64,000 bases of DNA. Source: UBA1930 sp943368475 (lineage in GTDB: Bacteria > Bacteroidota > Bacteroidia > Chitinophagales > Chitinophagaceae). The position numbers were made by a program, and so were the translations under genes. Below are positions 9,003 through 17,031 of this stretch, one piece after another. Each line of letters begins with the position of its first letter. The stretch's first letter is position 1. Under the pieces are notes generated by a model. The model made no database searches. It was not told the DNA's origin and worked only from the letters and a program-made list of their open reading frames with translations. The DNA lies in the NCBI GenBank assembly GCA_943368475.1, contig CALRLF020000014.1, forward strand, positions 5,283 through 69,282, written 5' to 3'.

Positions 9003-9539
9003 TCAGGCTACCTTATTATTAACAGCAGTAAAAAAACTTTCTAACTGAGTAAACAATCCTTTGAATAAGGGAACTACATAGCCTAAACCATTTACAGCCT
9101 TAGGCCCCCACGGCTGTATAAAAGGATAAAATCTAGAATCTGTAATGGTTGATTGTGAAAGCAACCCCATTTTTTCTATGTAAAAAATAAACACACTAAA
9201 CAGAGTAATGTAAATGCACACATATAGTAAAATGCCTCCAGTTTTGTTTACCCAACCCATTAAAGCAAACTCTACTGTTTTTTGAACCATTTTAGCCAAT
9301 AAACGAACGCCCAAAATAACCGCAAACATAACTAATGAAAAAGAAATTATAGGCAACCATTGCATGCTTAAATGTGCATTTTGGTTTAAATAATTGGCAA
9401 CAACAGCACTTAATTTTATTGCAGCTACAATGCCAATTAAAATGGCTAAACTCGAAAAAACAGCTACAATAAGTCCACGGGTGTAACCTTTAATAAAAGC
9501 CGAAATCAACAAAATAACAAAGAGGCTGTCTATAAACAT
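9003..9539 (-). CDS. CvpA-family membrane protein
   Basis: A 178-residue inner-membrane protein with four predicted helices: FVILLISAFIKGYTRGL at the start, then AVFSSLAILIGIVAAI, IISFSLVMFAVILGVRLLA and GILLYVCIYITLFSVFIFY. The GYTRGL turn after helix one and the helix spacing are typical of CvpA (colicin V production) proteins, linked in the family to envelope maintenance. The start at 9539 (MFIDSLF) is preferred; a longer frame would begin inside the terminator hairpin just upstream. Confidence 0.8.
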   Translation of the reverse strand: MFIDSLFVILLISAFIKGYTRGLIVAVFSSLAILIGIVAAIKLSAVVANYLNQNAHLSMQWLPIISFSLVMFAVILGVRLLAKMVQKTVEFALMGWVNKTGGILLYVCIYITLFSVFIFYIEKMGLLSQSTITDSRFYPFIQPWGPKAVNGLGYVVPLFKGLFTQLESFFTAVNNKVA

Positions 9540-9560
9540 GAACAAGTATATTACAAAGTA

Positions 9561-9605
9561 AAAATTCCAAATTACAGCATACAAAATACTGTAATTTGGA
9601 ATTTT
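9561..9605 (-). terminator. perfect 17-bp stem hairpin between yqeY and cvpA
   Basis: Left arm 9561-9577 and right arm 9589-9605 are exact inverse complements with an 11-base loop. It lies just after the yqeY stop on the minus strand and is followed there by a T run, so it fits a terminator. The long AT-rich perfect stem could also be a repeat-derived hairpin. Confidence 0.6.
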
Positions 9606-9627
9606 ATAATAAAAGCTGAATAACTAT

Positions 9628-10077
9628 TTAGCTCAATAATTTTTTTACAGTTGCACTAATGGCTTTACCATCGGCTTTGCCTGCCAATTGTTTGGTAGCA
9701 ACGCCCATTACTTTGCCTAAATCAGCAGCAGAAGCTGCACCAACTTGTGCAATTATGGCTTTTAATGCTTCTTCTAATTCGGCTTCACTCATTTGCTTTG
9801 GCAAAAACTTTTCTATTACAGCAATTTCTTCTTGTTCTTTCTGGGCCAAATCGGCACGGTTTTGCTGATTGAAAATTTCTAAACTGTCTTTACGTTGCTT
9901 AACGAGTTTTTGTAACAGTTTCAATTCGCCTTCTTCACTAATTTGACCACCAGCACCAGGATCGGTTTTGGCTTTTATAATTTCAGCTTTTATGGCACGT
10001 AATCCACGTAAAGTGGCTTCGTCTTTGGCTTTCATGGCATCTTTCATTTGTACCATTATTTCTGTTTCTAAGCTCAT
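9628..10077 (-). CDS. GatB/YqeY-domain protein
   Basis: A 149-residue all-helical protein with the YqeY signature: MKAKDEATLRGLRAIKAEI near the start, LLQKLVKQRKDSLEIF in the middle and PKQMSEAELE, then GKVMGVATKQLAGKADGK at the end. The family shares the tRNA-binding tail domain of GatB; its cellular role is not settled, with a link to tRNA amidotransferase function suggested by homology. Full length. Confidence 0.88.
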   Translation of the reverse strand: MSLETEIMVQMKDAMKAKDEATLRGLRAIKAEIIKAKTDPGAGGQISEEGELKLLQKLVKQRKDSLEIFNQQNRADLAQKEQEEIAVIEKFLPKQMSEAELEEALKAIIAQVGAASAADLGKVMGVATKQLAGKADGKAISATVKKLLS

Positions 10078-10189
10078 ATTTTTTTGAGTTTAAAGTTTAA
10101 TGTTTAAGGTGAGAACGTTCAAGAAGTTGAAAAGTTGAAAAGGTTGATTGAGTTAAATAGTCAATCTCCAATTAGCAATTTCAAATTAT

Positions 10190-10537
10190 TTACACTTTAT
10201 TTTCCTTTAATTGTTGTTCCCTGAATTTTTTATAGAAGTCTTTTGCAAACGCCTTCATATCGTTTACCAACTCATGGTTGTGGGTTGCTCTATCATAACT
10301 ATCAGCCATGCCCATCATGGTTTGATAAAAGAAATCGGCCATTTCATCTACCATCATGTCCTTGGTCCAAAGGTCAATACGTAATGCACTTTTATCGGCT
10401 CCATCCCAAAAAGAAAGCATCATGGCTTTTGCTTTTTGTGCTGCCTCAGCACTGCTGTTATCGGCACTCCAAGTAATTTGTTCAGGTACTTTATTGTTGT
10501 CTAAATGTACGTCTATTGCGATGGTTGATTGTTGCAT
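10190..10537 (-). CDS. gldC: gliding motility protein GldC
   Basis: A 115-residue cytoplasmic protein restricted to Bacteroidota. Recognisable stretches are IAIDVHLDNNKVPEQITWSA at the start, AMMLSFWDGADKSALRIDLW in the middle and MGMADSYDRATHN. GldC is associated with the gliding and type IX secretion machinery, though strains without gliding also carry it. No other gld gene is adjacent. The T9SS-cargo gene at 48017 shows that a T9SS is expected in this genome. Confidence 0.85.
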   Translation of the reverse strand: MQQSTIAIDVHLDNNKVPEQITWSADNSSAEAAQKAKAMMLSFWDGADKSALRIDLWTKDMMVDEMADFFYQTMMGMADSYDRATHNHELVNDMKAFAKDFYKKFREQQLKENKV

Positions 10538-10583
10538 ACAAGTTGAATTTGTAAAAATTAAATGGCTGCAAATGTAATGCAGA

Positions 10584-11711
10584 TTATGCTTTGGCAGTTT
10601 GTTCTATTATTTGCCAAAGTTTTTGTGCCGAATCGTTCCAGGAAAACTTGCTAGCCTGAACATGACCTTTTTGTATTAATTCACCCCTTAGTTTTTCGTC
10701 CTTATACAATAACATCATTTGTTGGGCAATATCATTTGCATCGTTAGGGTTAAACAACAAAGCTGCATCGCCTGCAACTTCTGGCATGCTGCTGGTATTG
10801 CTGCATGCAACAGGCACACCACATTGCATGGCTTCTATAATGGGCACCCCAAAACCCTCAAAATATGATGGATAAATTAATGCATAAGCTGCTGCTGTAA
10901 CTTTTGCCAACTCGGCTTCGGGCAAATAATCCAGCAAAACAACTTCATCACGATACTTATAGGTTTTCAGTTTTTCAATAATATCTTCAAATTGCCAAGC
11001 CAAACGCCCAGCAACCAATAATTTCATACTGCTTAGTTGTCTTTTCTTAAAAATTGAAAAAGCTTTAAGCAGTTGCAGTAAATTTTTTCTAGGATGAATA
11101 CCGCCAATAAACAAGAAAAACTCATTGCCTGCAGCATAATGCTTTTTCACAAAATCTTTATCGGCATATTCAAAAGGTTTAAATATTGTTCTTGTAGCAT
11201 TGTACACCACTGCAATTTTGCTGCTATTTATGTTGTATTGATTGATGATATCTTGCTTGCTATATTCACTAACAGTAACAATGGTTTTTGCCTTATTTAA
11301 AAAACGTTTTTGATGCAATTTGTAAAAAAGTAAGTGTAGCTTAGGAATTAGTTTTGGGTAGTGAATAAAAGCCAAATCATGTACCGCCAATACTTGTGGA
11401 ATGCTGCTGGTTAAACTGCAAAAACCATCTAAACTAACAATTACATCGGCTTTAAATCGTTTTGCAGCTAATGTTAGTTTAATATCATACCAAAACCTAA
11501 AAGCCAATCCATGCCTAGCTTGTGGCGTAATTATTTGGGTTGTAATATTTTTATTGTAAATGAAAGAGGCATCAAATGGCCTATCGAATAAGAACAAAAA
11601 CTGATGCTCAGGATGTGCTTTTGTAATGCGTTGCATCAGTTCATGAATATAATATCCATATCCTTCTAAATTATTTTTCTGTAAAAACCTTGTATTTACT
11701 GCTATACGCAT
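10584..11711 (-). CDS. GT4-family glycosyltransferase
   Basis: A 375-residue GT-B glycosyltransferase. The N-terminal half starts MRIAVNTRFLQKNNLEGYGYY with the acceptor-side glycine region. The C-terminal half carries FFLFIGGIHPRKNL and the donor-site EX7E motif in YFEGFGVPIIEAMQCGVPV, then SMPEVAGDAALLF. It probably adds a hexose or mannose in exopolysaccharide or LPS synthesis; donor and acceptor are not readable. No signal peptide, cytoplasmic face. Not in an obvious polysaccharide cluster, though another glycosyltransferase lies at 391-1161. Confidence 0.87.
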   Translation of the reverse strand: MRIAVNTRFLQKNNLEGYGYYIHELMQRITKAHPEHQFLFLFDRPFDASFIYNKNITTQIITPQARHGLAFRFWYDIKLTLAAKRFKADVIVSLDGFCSLTSSIPQVLAVHDLAFIHYPKLIPKLHLLFYKLHQKRFLNKAKTIVTVSEYSKQDIINQYNINSSKIAVVYNATRTIFKPFEYADKDFVKKHYAAGNEFFLFIGGIHPRKNLLQLLKAFSIFKKRQLSSMKLLVAGRLAWQFEDIIEKLKTYKYRDEVVLLDYLPEAELAKVTAAAYALIYPSYFEGFGVPIIEAMQCGVPVACSNTSSMPEVAGDAALLFNPNDANDIAQQMMLLYKDEKLRGELIQKGHVQASKFSWNDSAQKLWQIIEQTAKA

Positions 11712-11818
11712 AAGTGCAAATGTAGAAGAAGCTGTTATTTATGTTATTCAATTGTAAAAAAACAATTAAAACGTTAATGCGTTTAAAAATAAAGTGTAAG
11801 TAATGTTAAATTCACCCA

Positions 11819-12937
11819 ATGAATAAGCAGCTAATTGTTGGTTTTGTTTTTTTTATTTGTGCTCAGCAGGTGTTTGGAGCAGACTCATTATATGTTAAAC
11901 TAAATAAAACAACTTTTAATAAAGGTGATACCTTGAGTGTGGACTGCTTAATGAAGTACAGTAGTAAAGATATGGCAGCTGTAACGCTAAATGTTTGGAT
12001 TGAAGATATTCAAAAAACAAGAACTTGGAAATTTAGGTATCCAATTTTAAATGGGCAAACTTCGTTCGATATTGCAATTCATGATAGCTTACCCGATGGT
12101 CGTTATGCTATAAATTTTTTGGTACAACCTACATTTTTCTATATTAAAGGTAAAGTAAGAGATTATAATAAAAAGTCGAAAGGGTTGTTAATGTGGATGC
12201 TTAGTAAAACTAAAAGCAGTTACTTTAATACCATCATTCCTGATAATGCAGGCAATTTTAAAGTAGGCAGATTGGCTTTTGCCGATACCGCACGTTTTAT
12301 TTTTTCAGAAATTGGAAAAAAAAGAAGCGATTTATACATTGATATTGAAACCCCAATAGATTCGGCTTTTACGCCAATATTGCAACAAACAGAATTGATT
12401 ACAGTTGGCAATCCCAAATTGATAGCTGCCGATACTGTAAAACCTTATTCGTTAGACACAAAGAAATTTAAAGGTGTTTTTACTTTAGATGAAGTGGTGG
12501 TAAAATCTACCAAAAAGAAAAATGTAGAAAAATTTGATGATGAGTATGCATCTGGCTTATTTAAGGGTGGTACTATTTTCGATGGTCTCGATAATCCTGA
12601 GCTGGAAAGTGCATTAGATGTTTTTACTTTTTTAAATGGAAGAGTTCCCGGCTTGCAAGTTTTACCAGATGGGGAAGGTGGTTATAATATTAAAAGACGT
12701 GGCAGCACAGTAGATATTTATTTAGATGAATTTAGAATGGAACCCGAAAATCCTATTTATGTAAACCCTGCAGATGTGGCTATGATAAAAGTTTTTGGTC
12801 CAATGGAAGGGCCTGGAAGAGCAGGTGGCGGTTCTATTGCTATTTATACCAAACGTGGCAATTATGTACAAAACTCTAGTAGAAGAAACAATTTTGCAAT
12901 AAAAGGATTTACATCGGTAGATACAGTTTGGAAATAG
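11819..12937 (+). CDS. secreted protein with TonB-dependent-receptor plug domain but no barrel
   Basis: A 372-residue exported protein (signal peptide about 1-20, FFICAQQVFGA). Residues 22-115 look like an MG2/Ig-type fold (KLNKTTFNKGDTLSVD, LPDGRYAINFLV). Residues about 222-348 are a TonB plug: FTLDEVVVKSTKKK, ALDVFTFLNGRVPGLQVLP, RRGSTVDIYLDEF and GGGSIAIYTKRG. No beta-barrel follows; the stop at 12937 is clean with a non-coding gap after it. So it cannot form a receptor alone. It may be a periplasmic or surface partner of a transporter, or a signalling plug. Confidence 0.78.
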   Translation: MNKQLIVGFVFFICAQQVFGADSLYVKLNKTTFNKGDTLSVDCLMKYSSKDMAAVTLNVWIEDIQKTRTWKFRYPILNGQTSFDIAIHDSLPDGRYAINFLVQPTFFYIKGKVRDYNKKSKGLLMWMLSKTKSSYFNTIIPDNAGNFKVGRLAFADTARFIFSEIGKKRSDLYIDIETPIDSAFTPILQQTELITVGNPKLIAADTVKPYSLDTKKFKGVFTLDEVVVKSTKKKNVEKFDDEYASGLFKGGTIFDGLDNPELESALDVFTFLNGRVPGLQVLPDGEGGYNIKRRGSTVDIYLDEFRMEPENPIYVNPADVAMIKVFGPMEGPGRAGGGSIAIYTKRGNYVQNSSRRNNFAIKGFTSVDTVWK

Positions 12938-12947
12938 GATAAACAAC

Positions 12948-13226
12948 TCAATATTTTTTACCTTCCAGCATGTTGGTATAAGCTAAACTGCCCAATCTTA
13001 TGCGAAACGGAATTTTTGTTTTCTTTTCCAACAGAAGCTCTTGCTTACACATAAAACCAAACTTGCTGGTATAGTAATTTGCAGGTAATACTTGTATGTT
13101 TTTTTGGAAAACAAATGAACTGTCTTTTTTAAGAGAAATTACGGAAACAGAATCCCCCAAACGTTGGGCTTGTAAAGCAAATGCCATACATAAAAAGAAA
13201 AATGTAAATAAACAAATCTGTTTCAA
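12948..13226 (-). CDS. small secreted protein, function unknown
   Basis: A 92-residue protein with a clear signal peptide (MKQICLFTFFFLCMAFALQA, cut before QR). The mature part is about 70 residues, polar and basic, with VISLKKDSSFVFQKNIQVLP and CKQELLLEKKTKIPFRIRLGSL. No family recognised. It ends 10 bases after the convergent plug-protein gene and reads away from rpoN. Confidence 0.6.
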   Translation of the reverse strand: MKQICLFTFFFLCMAFALQAQRLGDSVSVISLKKDSSFVFQKNIQVLPANYYTSKFGFMCKQELLLEKKTKIPFRIRLGSLAYTNMLEGKKY

Positions 13227-13268
13227 CGAATTCTTGCTTTAGTTTGCACGTAAATTTATGCTATAAAA

Positions 13269-13289
13269 TTTCAAATTACCAATTTGAAA
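13269..13289. repeat. 9-bp inverted repeat upstream of rpoN
   Basis: TTTCAAATT and AATTTGAAA flank a 3-base spacer, 16 bases before the rpoN start and in the divergent gap with the small secreted gene. It could be an operator or simply part of the AATTTCAAATT word repeats common between genes here. Confidence 0.4.
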
Positions 13290-13305
13290 TTACAAATTGT
13301 GTTAC

Positions 13306-14790
13306 ATGAGTTTAAGTCAGTCGTTACAACAAAAACTATTACAAAAACTATCACCTCAGCAAATTCAGTTGATGAAGTTGCTGCAAATTCCTACTGCCAA
13401 TTTAGAAGAACGTATTAAAGAAGAATTAGAAGAAAACCCTGCATTAGAACAAGGCGAAGAAGGCATGGAAGATGAATTTGCAGATGATATAAAAGATGAG
13501 TTTAATAATGACGATGATGAAGTGTTGGATGGCAGCGAAGATGAATACGAAAACATTGATATTACCGAATATGTGAGTGAAGGCGATGATGAAATTGGCG
13601 ATTATAGAATGAAGGATGAAAACTATCCTGAAATGGATGATGGCAAAGTGTTACCCATTAAAAACGAAGTCAGTTTTTATGAACTACTCGTTAACCAATT
13701 GGGCATGTTAGATTTAGATGAACGCAAGTTTAAAGTAGCCGAGCAAGTGGTAGGAAGCTTAGATGATGATGGTTATTTAAGAAGAGAATTAAGCAGTATT
13801 GTAGATGATTTGGCTTTTAGGCAAAATATTATAACCAACGAAAAAGAACTGAAAGAAATTATTCGACAAATTCAACAGTTCGATCCTGCTGGTATTGGTG
13901 CAAAAGATTTGCAAGAGTGTTTATTGTTACAATTGCAACGCAAAACAAGTGAAGGCATTGGTGTTGAACTGGCCATTAAAGTACTCACCAAATACTTTGA
14001 TGAGTTTACCAAAAAACACTACGATAAAATTCAACGTGGTTTAGATTTAAATGACGATGATTTGAAAGAAGTCATTAATCAAATTATTAAGCTAAACCCT
14101 AAGCCAGGTGGCAATATTGGTGGCATGAATAATGCCGAAACTTATATAACGCCAGATTTTTTTATACTAAATAATGCAGGCATTTTAGAACTTACTTTAA
14201 ATGGTAAAAACGCCCCTGATTTACGCATTAGTGAAGGGTATAGAGACATGCTGAAGGATTATGACAAAGGCAGCAAAAAAGACAAACGCCAAAAAGAAGC
14301 GGTGATGTTTATTAAACAAAAAATAGACAGTGCTAAATGGTTTATAGAAATGATACAGCAAAGGCAAGCAACTTTATACAATACCATGCATGCCATTATG
14401 AAGCATCAGGAACAGTTTTTTTTAACAGGCGATGAAACCGAACTGAACCCAATGATCTTAAAAGATATTGCAGAAGTTACAGGGCAAGATATTAGTACGG
14501 TAAGCCGTGTTGCCAACAGCAAATTTGTACAAACCGAATTTGGTACATATAGACTGAAATTTTTCTTTAGTGAAAGTTTAAGCACCGATAGTGGAGAAGA
14601 AGTAAGTACACGTGAAGTAAAGAAAATTTTAAGCGATATTATTGAAGCAGAAGATAAACATAAGCCTTTGGCAGATGAAACATTAACCGATATGCTAAAC
14701 GAAAAAGGCTATAATATTGCACGTAGAACAGTTGCTAAATACCGTGAACAATTGAATATTCCTGTAGCAAGATTGAGGAAAGAATTGTAA
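13306..14790 (+). CDS. rpoN: RNA polymerase sigma-54 factor
   Basis: A 494-residue sigma-54. Region I (1-50) has the Q/L-rich activator-interacting helix LQQKLLQKLSPQQIQLMKLLQIP and LEERIKEELEENPALEQ. Region II (about 50-115) is strongly acidic. The core-binding domain includes FDPAGIGAKDLQECLLLQL, the HTH follows (PMILKDIAEVTGQDISTVSRV), and the RpoN box is ARRTVAKYREQLNIP close to the end. The ATG at 13306 is preferred over an upstream TTG at 13297. The last eight codons are duplicated 606 bases downstream, after the lipoprotein gene. Enhancer-binding partners are not in the window. Confidence 0.95.
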   Translation: MSLSQSLQQKLLQKLSPQQIQLMKLLQIPTANLEERIKEELEENPALEQGEEGMEDEFADDIKDEFNNDDDEVLDGSEDEYENIDITEYVSEGDDEIGDYRMKDENYPEMDDGKVLPIKNEVSFYELLVNQLGMLDLDERKFKVAEQVVGSLDDDGYLRRELSSIVDDLAFRQNIITNEKELKEIIRQIQQFDPAGIGAKDLQECLLLQLQRKTSEGIGVELAIKVLTKYFDEFTKKHYDKIQRGLDLNDDDLKEVINQIIKLNPKPGGNIGGMNNAETYITPDFFILNNAGILELTLNGKNAPDLRISEGYRDMLKDYDKGSKKDKRQKEAVMFIKQKIDSAKWFIEMIQQRQATLYNTMHAIMKHQEQFFLTGDETELNPMILKDIAEVTGQDISTVSRVANSKFVQTEFGTYRLKFFFSESLSTDSGEEVSTREVKKILSDIIEAEDKHKPLADETLTDMLNEKGYNIARRTVAKYREQLNIPVARLRKEL

Positions 14791-14791
14791 T
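14764..14791. repeat. direct repeat copy 1 (end of rpoN)
   Basis: The last 27 coding bases of rpoN plus one base recur at 15370-15397 with a single mismatch, 23 bases of it without interruption. The two copies bracket the lipoprotein gene. Confidence 0.85.
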
Positions 14792-14818
14792 ATTTTTATA
14801 CTTAATTCTATGATAAAT

Positions 14819-15373
14819 ATGAAACAAGTAATATCATTTGGCTTTGTATTTCTACTTTGTTTTTACGCATGTACAAAACCAAAGTATAATACAAATGAAA
14901 GATTAGATTATTTTCTGAAAATATCTTTACAGATTAAAGATTTGCAAGTATTAGTAGATGATACTAAGGAACAGCTAAACAATTTGTATGTTGTAAAATC
15001 AAACACTAAAAACTCCATTGTATTTTCAAATGAAACAAATATGATAAAGGAGGAGTTACAAAATTTATTATTGCAACTCGATAAAAAAGCAAAAATTATT
15101 GAAAGTATTACAACACAGAAAGGCGATACTGGATTGAAGAAAAATGCATTAGAATATGTTAGCCAAACAAGGCAAGTAGTAAAACTAGATTTACCAAAAT
15201 TGTTAGAAACCATAGTTGATGGAAAACAGTTGGTTAACAATAAATCAGCATGGAATAGAAAGTCTAGAATGATGATGGTTAATGCAAATAGGGATTTATT
15301 TAAAAATACCCAGAAGATATACTTAAACTTATATAAACTAGATAAAGAGCAACTGGAATTGTATACTTTGTAG
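14819..15373 (+). CDS. small lipoprotein, function unknown, between two direct repeats
   Basis: A 184-residue lipoprotein with signal MKQVISFGFVFLLCFYAC (C18); an ATG nine bases earlier is also possible but would put MIN before the signal. The mature protein is helical and charged, with coiled-coil-like runs QIKDLQVLVDDTKEQLNNL and LLLQLDKKAKIIESI. No family recognised. It is more AT-rich and lysine/asparagine-rich than rpoN. It lies between two copies of the rpoN tail, which suggests it was inserted or arose by a local duplication. Confidence 0.65.
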   Translation: MKQVISFGFVFLLCFYACTKPKYNTNERLDYFLKISLQIKDLQVLVDDTKEQLNNLYVVKSNTKNSIVFSNETNMIKEELQNLLLQLDKKAKIIESITTQKGDTGLKKNALEYVSQTRQVVKLDLPKLLETIVDGKQLVNNKSAWNRKSRMMMVNANRDLFKNTQKIYLNLYKLDKEQLELYTL

Positions 15374-15397
15374 TAAGATTGAGGAAAGAATTGTAAT
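15370..15397. repeat. direct repeat copy 2 (duplicated rpoN tail)
   Basis: Repeats rpoN bases 14764-14791 with one mismatch. It begins inside the last codons of the lipoprotein gene (GTAG at 15370 includes its TAG stop) and lies 29 bases before the next gene. Immediately after it, CCACAGAGGT (15400-15409) matches the end of the CACAGAG interspersed repeat. Confidence 0.85.
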
Positions 15398-15425
15398 TGC
15401 CACAGAGGTATTGAAACACTAAAAA

Positions 15426-16082
15426 ATGGAAGCACAAATAGCAGAAACATACCAGCCTAATAAATTGATCACTTTCATAGCAAAGCTGATTTCTTATGTG
15501 TTCCATCCACTGTTTATACCCACCTATATTTTTTGGTTTTTGATAGAATATTTTGCTTACGAGTTTCCTGGTATGGAAGGCAAAGTTTTGAGCCTAAGGG
15601 TGTTCAGTGTTTTTTGGATGACAGCTTTTTTTCCTGCATTTGCTGTGTTTTTACTGTGGCGTTTAAAATTTATCGATAACATTTTTTTACGTACCCAAAA
15701 AGAAAGAATCATTCCATTCTTTGTATCCATGTTTTTTTACTGGTGGATGTTTTATTTGAGTAAAAATTTTAAAGACCAGCCCGAGGTATTGAAGTTTTTC
15801 TTCTTCGGAATTTTCATTTCAACCTCAATAGGTGTAATCATCAATAACTACATAAAAATTAGTTTGCATGGCATGGCAATGGGTGGTGCGTTGGCTGCAG
15901 TAATTTTATTTGCTGTGTATTACCAAACCAATTTAGGTTTGTCTATTTGTATTGTTACTTTGTTAACAGGATTGGTTGCCACAAGCCGTTTTATAGCAGG
16001 TAATCATACCAATCAGGAAATGTATATTGGTTTATTGGTAGGCATCTTGTGCCAATTGGTGGGTTATTGGGTGCTTATGTAA
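15426..16082 (+). CDS. membrane protein with a degenerate PAP2-like active site
   Basis: A 218-residue inner-membrane protein with about six helices. Motif remnants in order are RTQKERIIPFF (like the K-X6-RP motif), ISLHGMAMGG (like PSGH) and SRFIAGNHTNQEMYIGLL (like SR-X5-H-X3-D). The last aspartate is replaced by glutamine or glutamate and the PSG is lost, so lipid phosphatase activity is doubtful. It follows the duplicated rpoN tail. In an ancestor without the lipoprotein gene it would directly follow rpoN. Confidence 0.7.
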   Translation: MEAQIAETYQPNKLITFIAKLISYVFHPLFIPTYIFWFLIEYFAYEFPGMEGKVLSLRVFSVFWMTAFFPAFAVFLLWRLKFIDNIFLRTQKERIIPFFVSMFFYWWMFYLSKNFKDQPEVLKFFFFGIFISTSIGVIINNYIKISLHGMAMGGALAAVILFAVYYQTNLGLSICIVTLLTGLVATSRFIAGNHTNQEMYIGLLVGILCQLVGYWVLM

Positions 16083-16083
16083 A

Positions 16084-16860
16084 CTATCTTGCTGCTATTA
16101 CTTTTGTACTTTCTTCGGTTACAGGTGCAAATAATTTTGCATTGATAATTTTAGACTTTTTAGCATACATTTTTGTAGGGTGATAAATAAAAAAACAGCT
16201 ACCATCTTTAATGCTGTTAATAATTGCTAAATGGTCGCTTTTAGGTACAGCAGGGCAACCTAAACTTCTTGCAATGGTGCCTCTTTCGGCAATGCGTTGT
16301 TCGTTTACATAATTGCTTCCATGAAAAACAATATCTCTGTTTCTTACATTATCATTAATGCCATTTTCAACACCATCTAAACGCAAAGCAGTACCATAAT
16401 TTCCAAAATATATTTCACCAGTAATTAAAAAACCAATACTGCTTTTATTGCTGTCTTTTTCGTTAGAAAAGCTATTGGCAAATTCGTTACCACTATTTTT
16501 TCCATGCGATACATAGGTATTAAAAAGCAGTTGCATATTGGTAATATCAATTACGTATAACCTTTTGCTGCTGCTGCTTTGGCTGTAATCGGCAATTGTT
16601 AGCACATCGGTATTGTTCAATTTGTTTTTAGTTGCTAAATACAAATAACCTTTATATGCCTGATAAAAAATATCACGTTCTAGTCCTGCATCTTGCAAAT
16701 GCATGTAATCGTACAAAGAATCAGTAATGGTTATTAATGCTGGAGCATCGGCAGCATCTTTTGGCAAGGCAATTGTAAAATGCCTGATGCTTTGTAAAGA
16801 TTGAGCATAACTGTTATGCATCAATAGTATAAATACCATTGGTAGTATTACGAACCGCAT
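16084..16860 (-). CDS. L,D-transpeptidase-like murein protein (YkuD_2 type)
   Basis: A 258-residue exported enzyme with signal peptide ending at HNSYAQ. The catalytic core holds YVSHGKNSG (117-124), SIGFLITGEIYFG, LRLDGVENGIND and the active-site HGSNY (H180) and ARSLGCPAVP with C202. These match the Bacteroidota YkuD_2 group, which forms or trims 3-3 peptidoglycan cross-links in the periplasm. It converges on the PAP2-like gene with one base between stops and ends 51 bases short of the RND exporter's reading region. Confidence 0.85.
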   Translation of the reverse strand: MRFVILPMVFILLMHNSYAQSLQSIRHFTIALPKDAADAPALITITDSLYDYMHLQDAGLERDIFYQAYKGYLYLATKNKLNNTDVLTIADYSQSSSSKRLYVIDITNMQLLFNTYVSHGKNSGNEFANSFSNEKDSNKSSIGFLITGEIYFGNYGTALRLDGVENGINDNVRNRDIVFHGSNYVNEQRIAERGTIARSLGCPAVPKSDHLAIINSIKDGSCFFIYHPTKMYAKKSKIINAKLFAPVTEESTKVIAAR

Positions 16861-17031
16861 AGGATATTGGTTTTAAGGCGGACTATCTAAACTGTAAACG
16901 ACCTGTTTTTATTGTATAGGGCAAGTCTTTTTTTATACTTGAACAAGCTATTCATGCTATATTCTAGCCATTTAGCTGAATATTCATTTCTTTGCAGCTT
17001 CTTACTATCGTTTATTTTCAATCTATCGAAT

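Noticed and set aside
14764..15397. Insertion sequence or integrase cargo at rpoN
   Set aside because: No transposase or integrase lies between the repeats; only one lipoprotein gene does.
14908..15450. 180-codon minus-strand frame opposite the lipoprotein gene
   Set aside because: Antisense to a gene with a clear signal peptide; AT-rich DNA gives such hydrophobic shadows.
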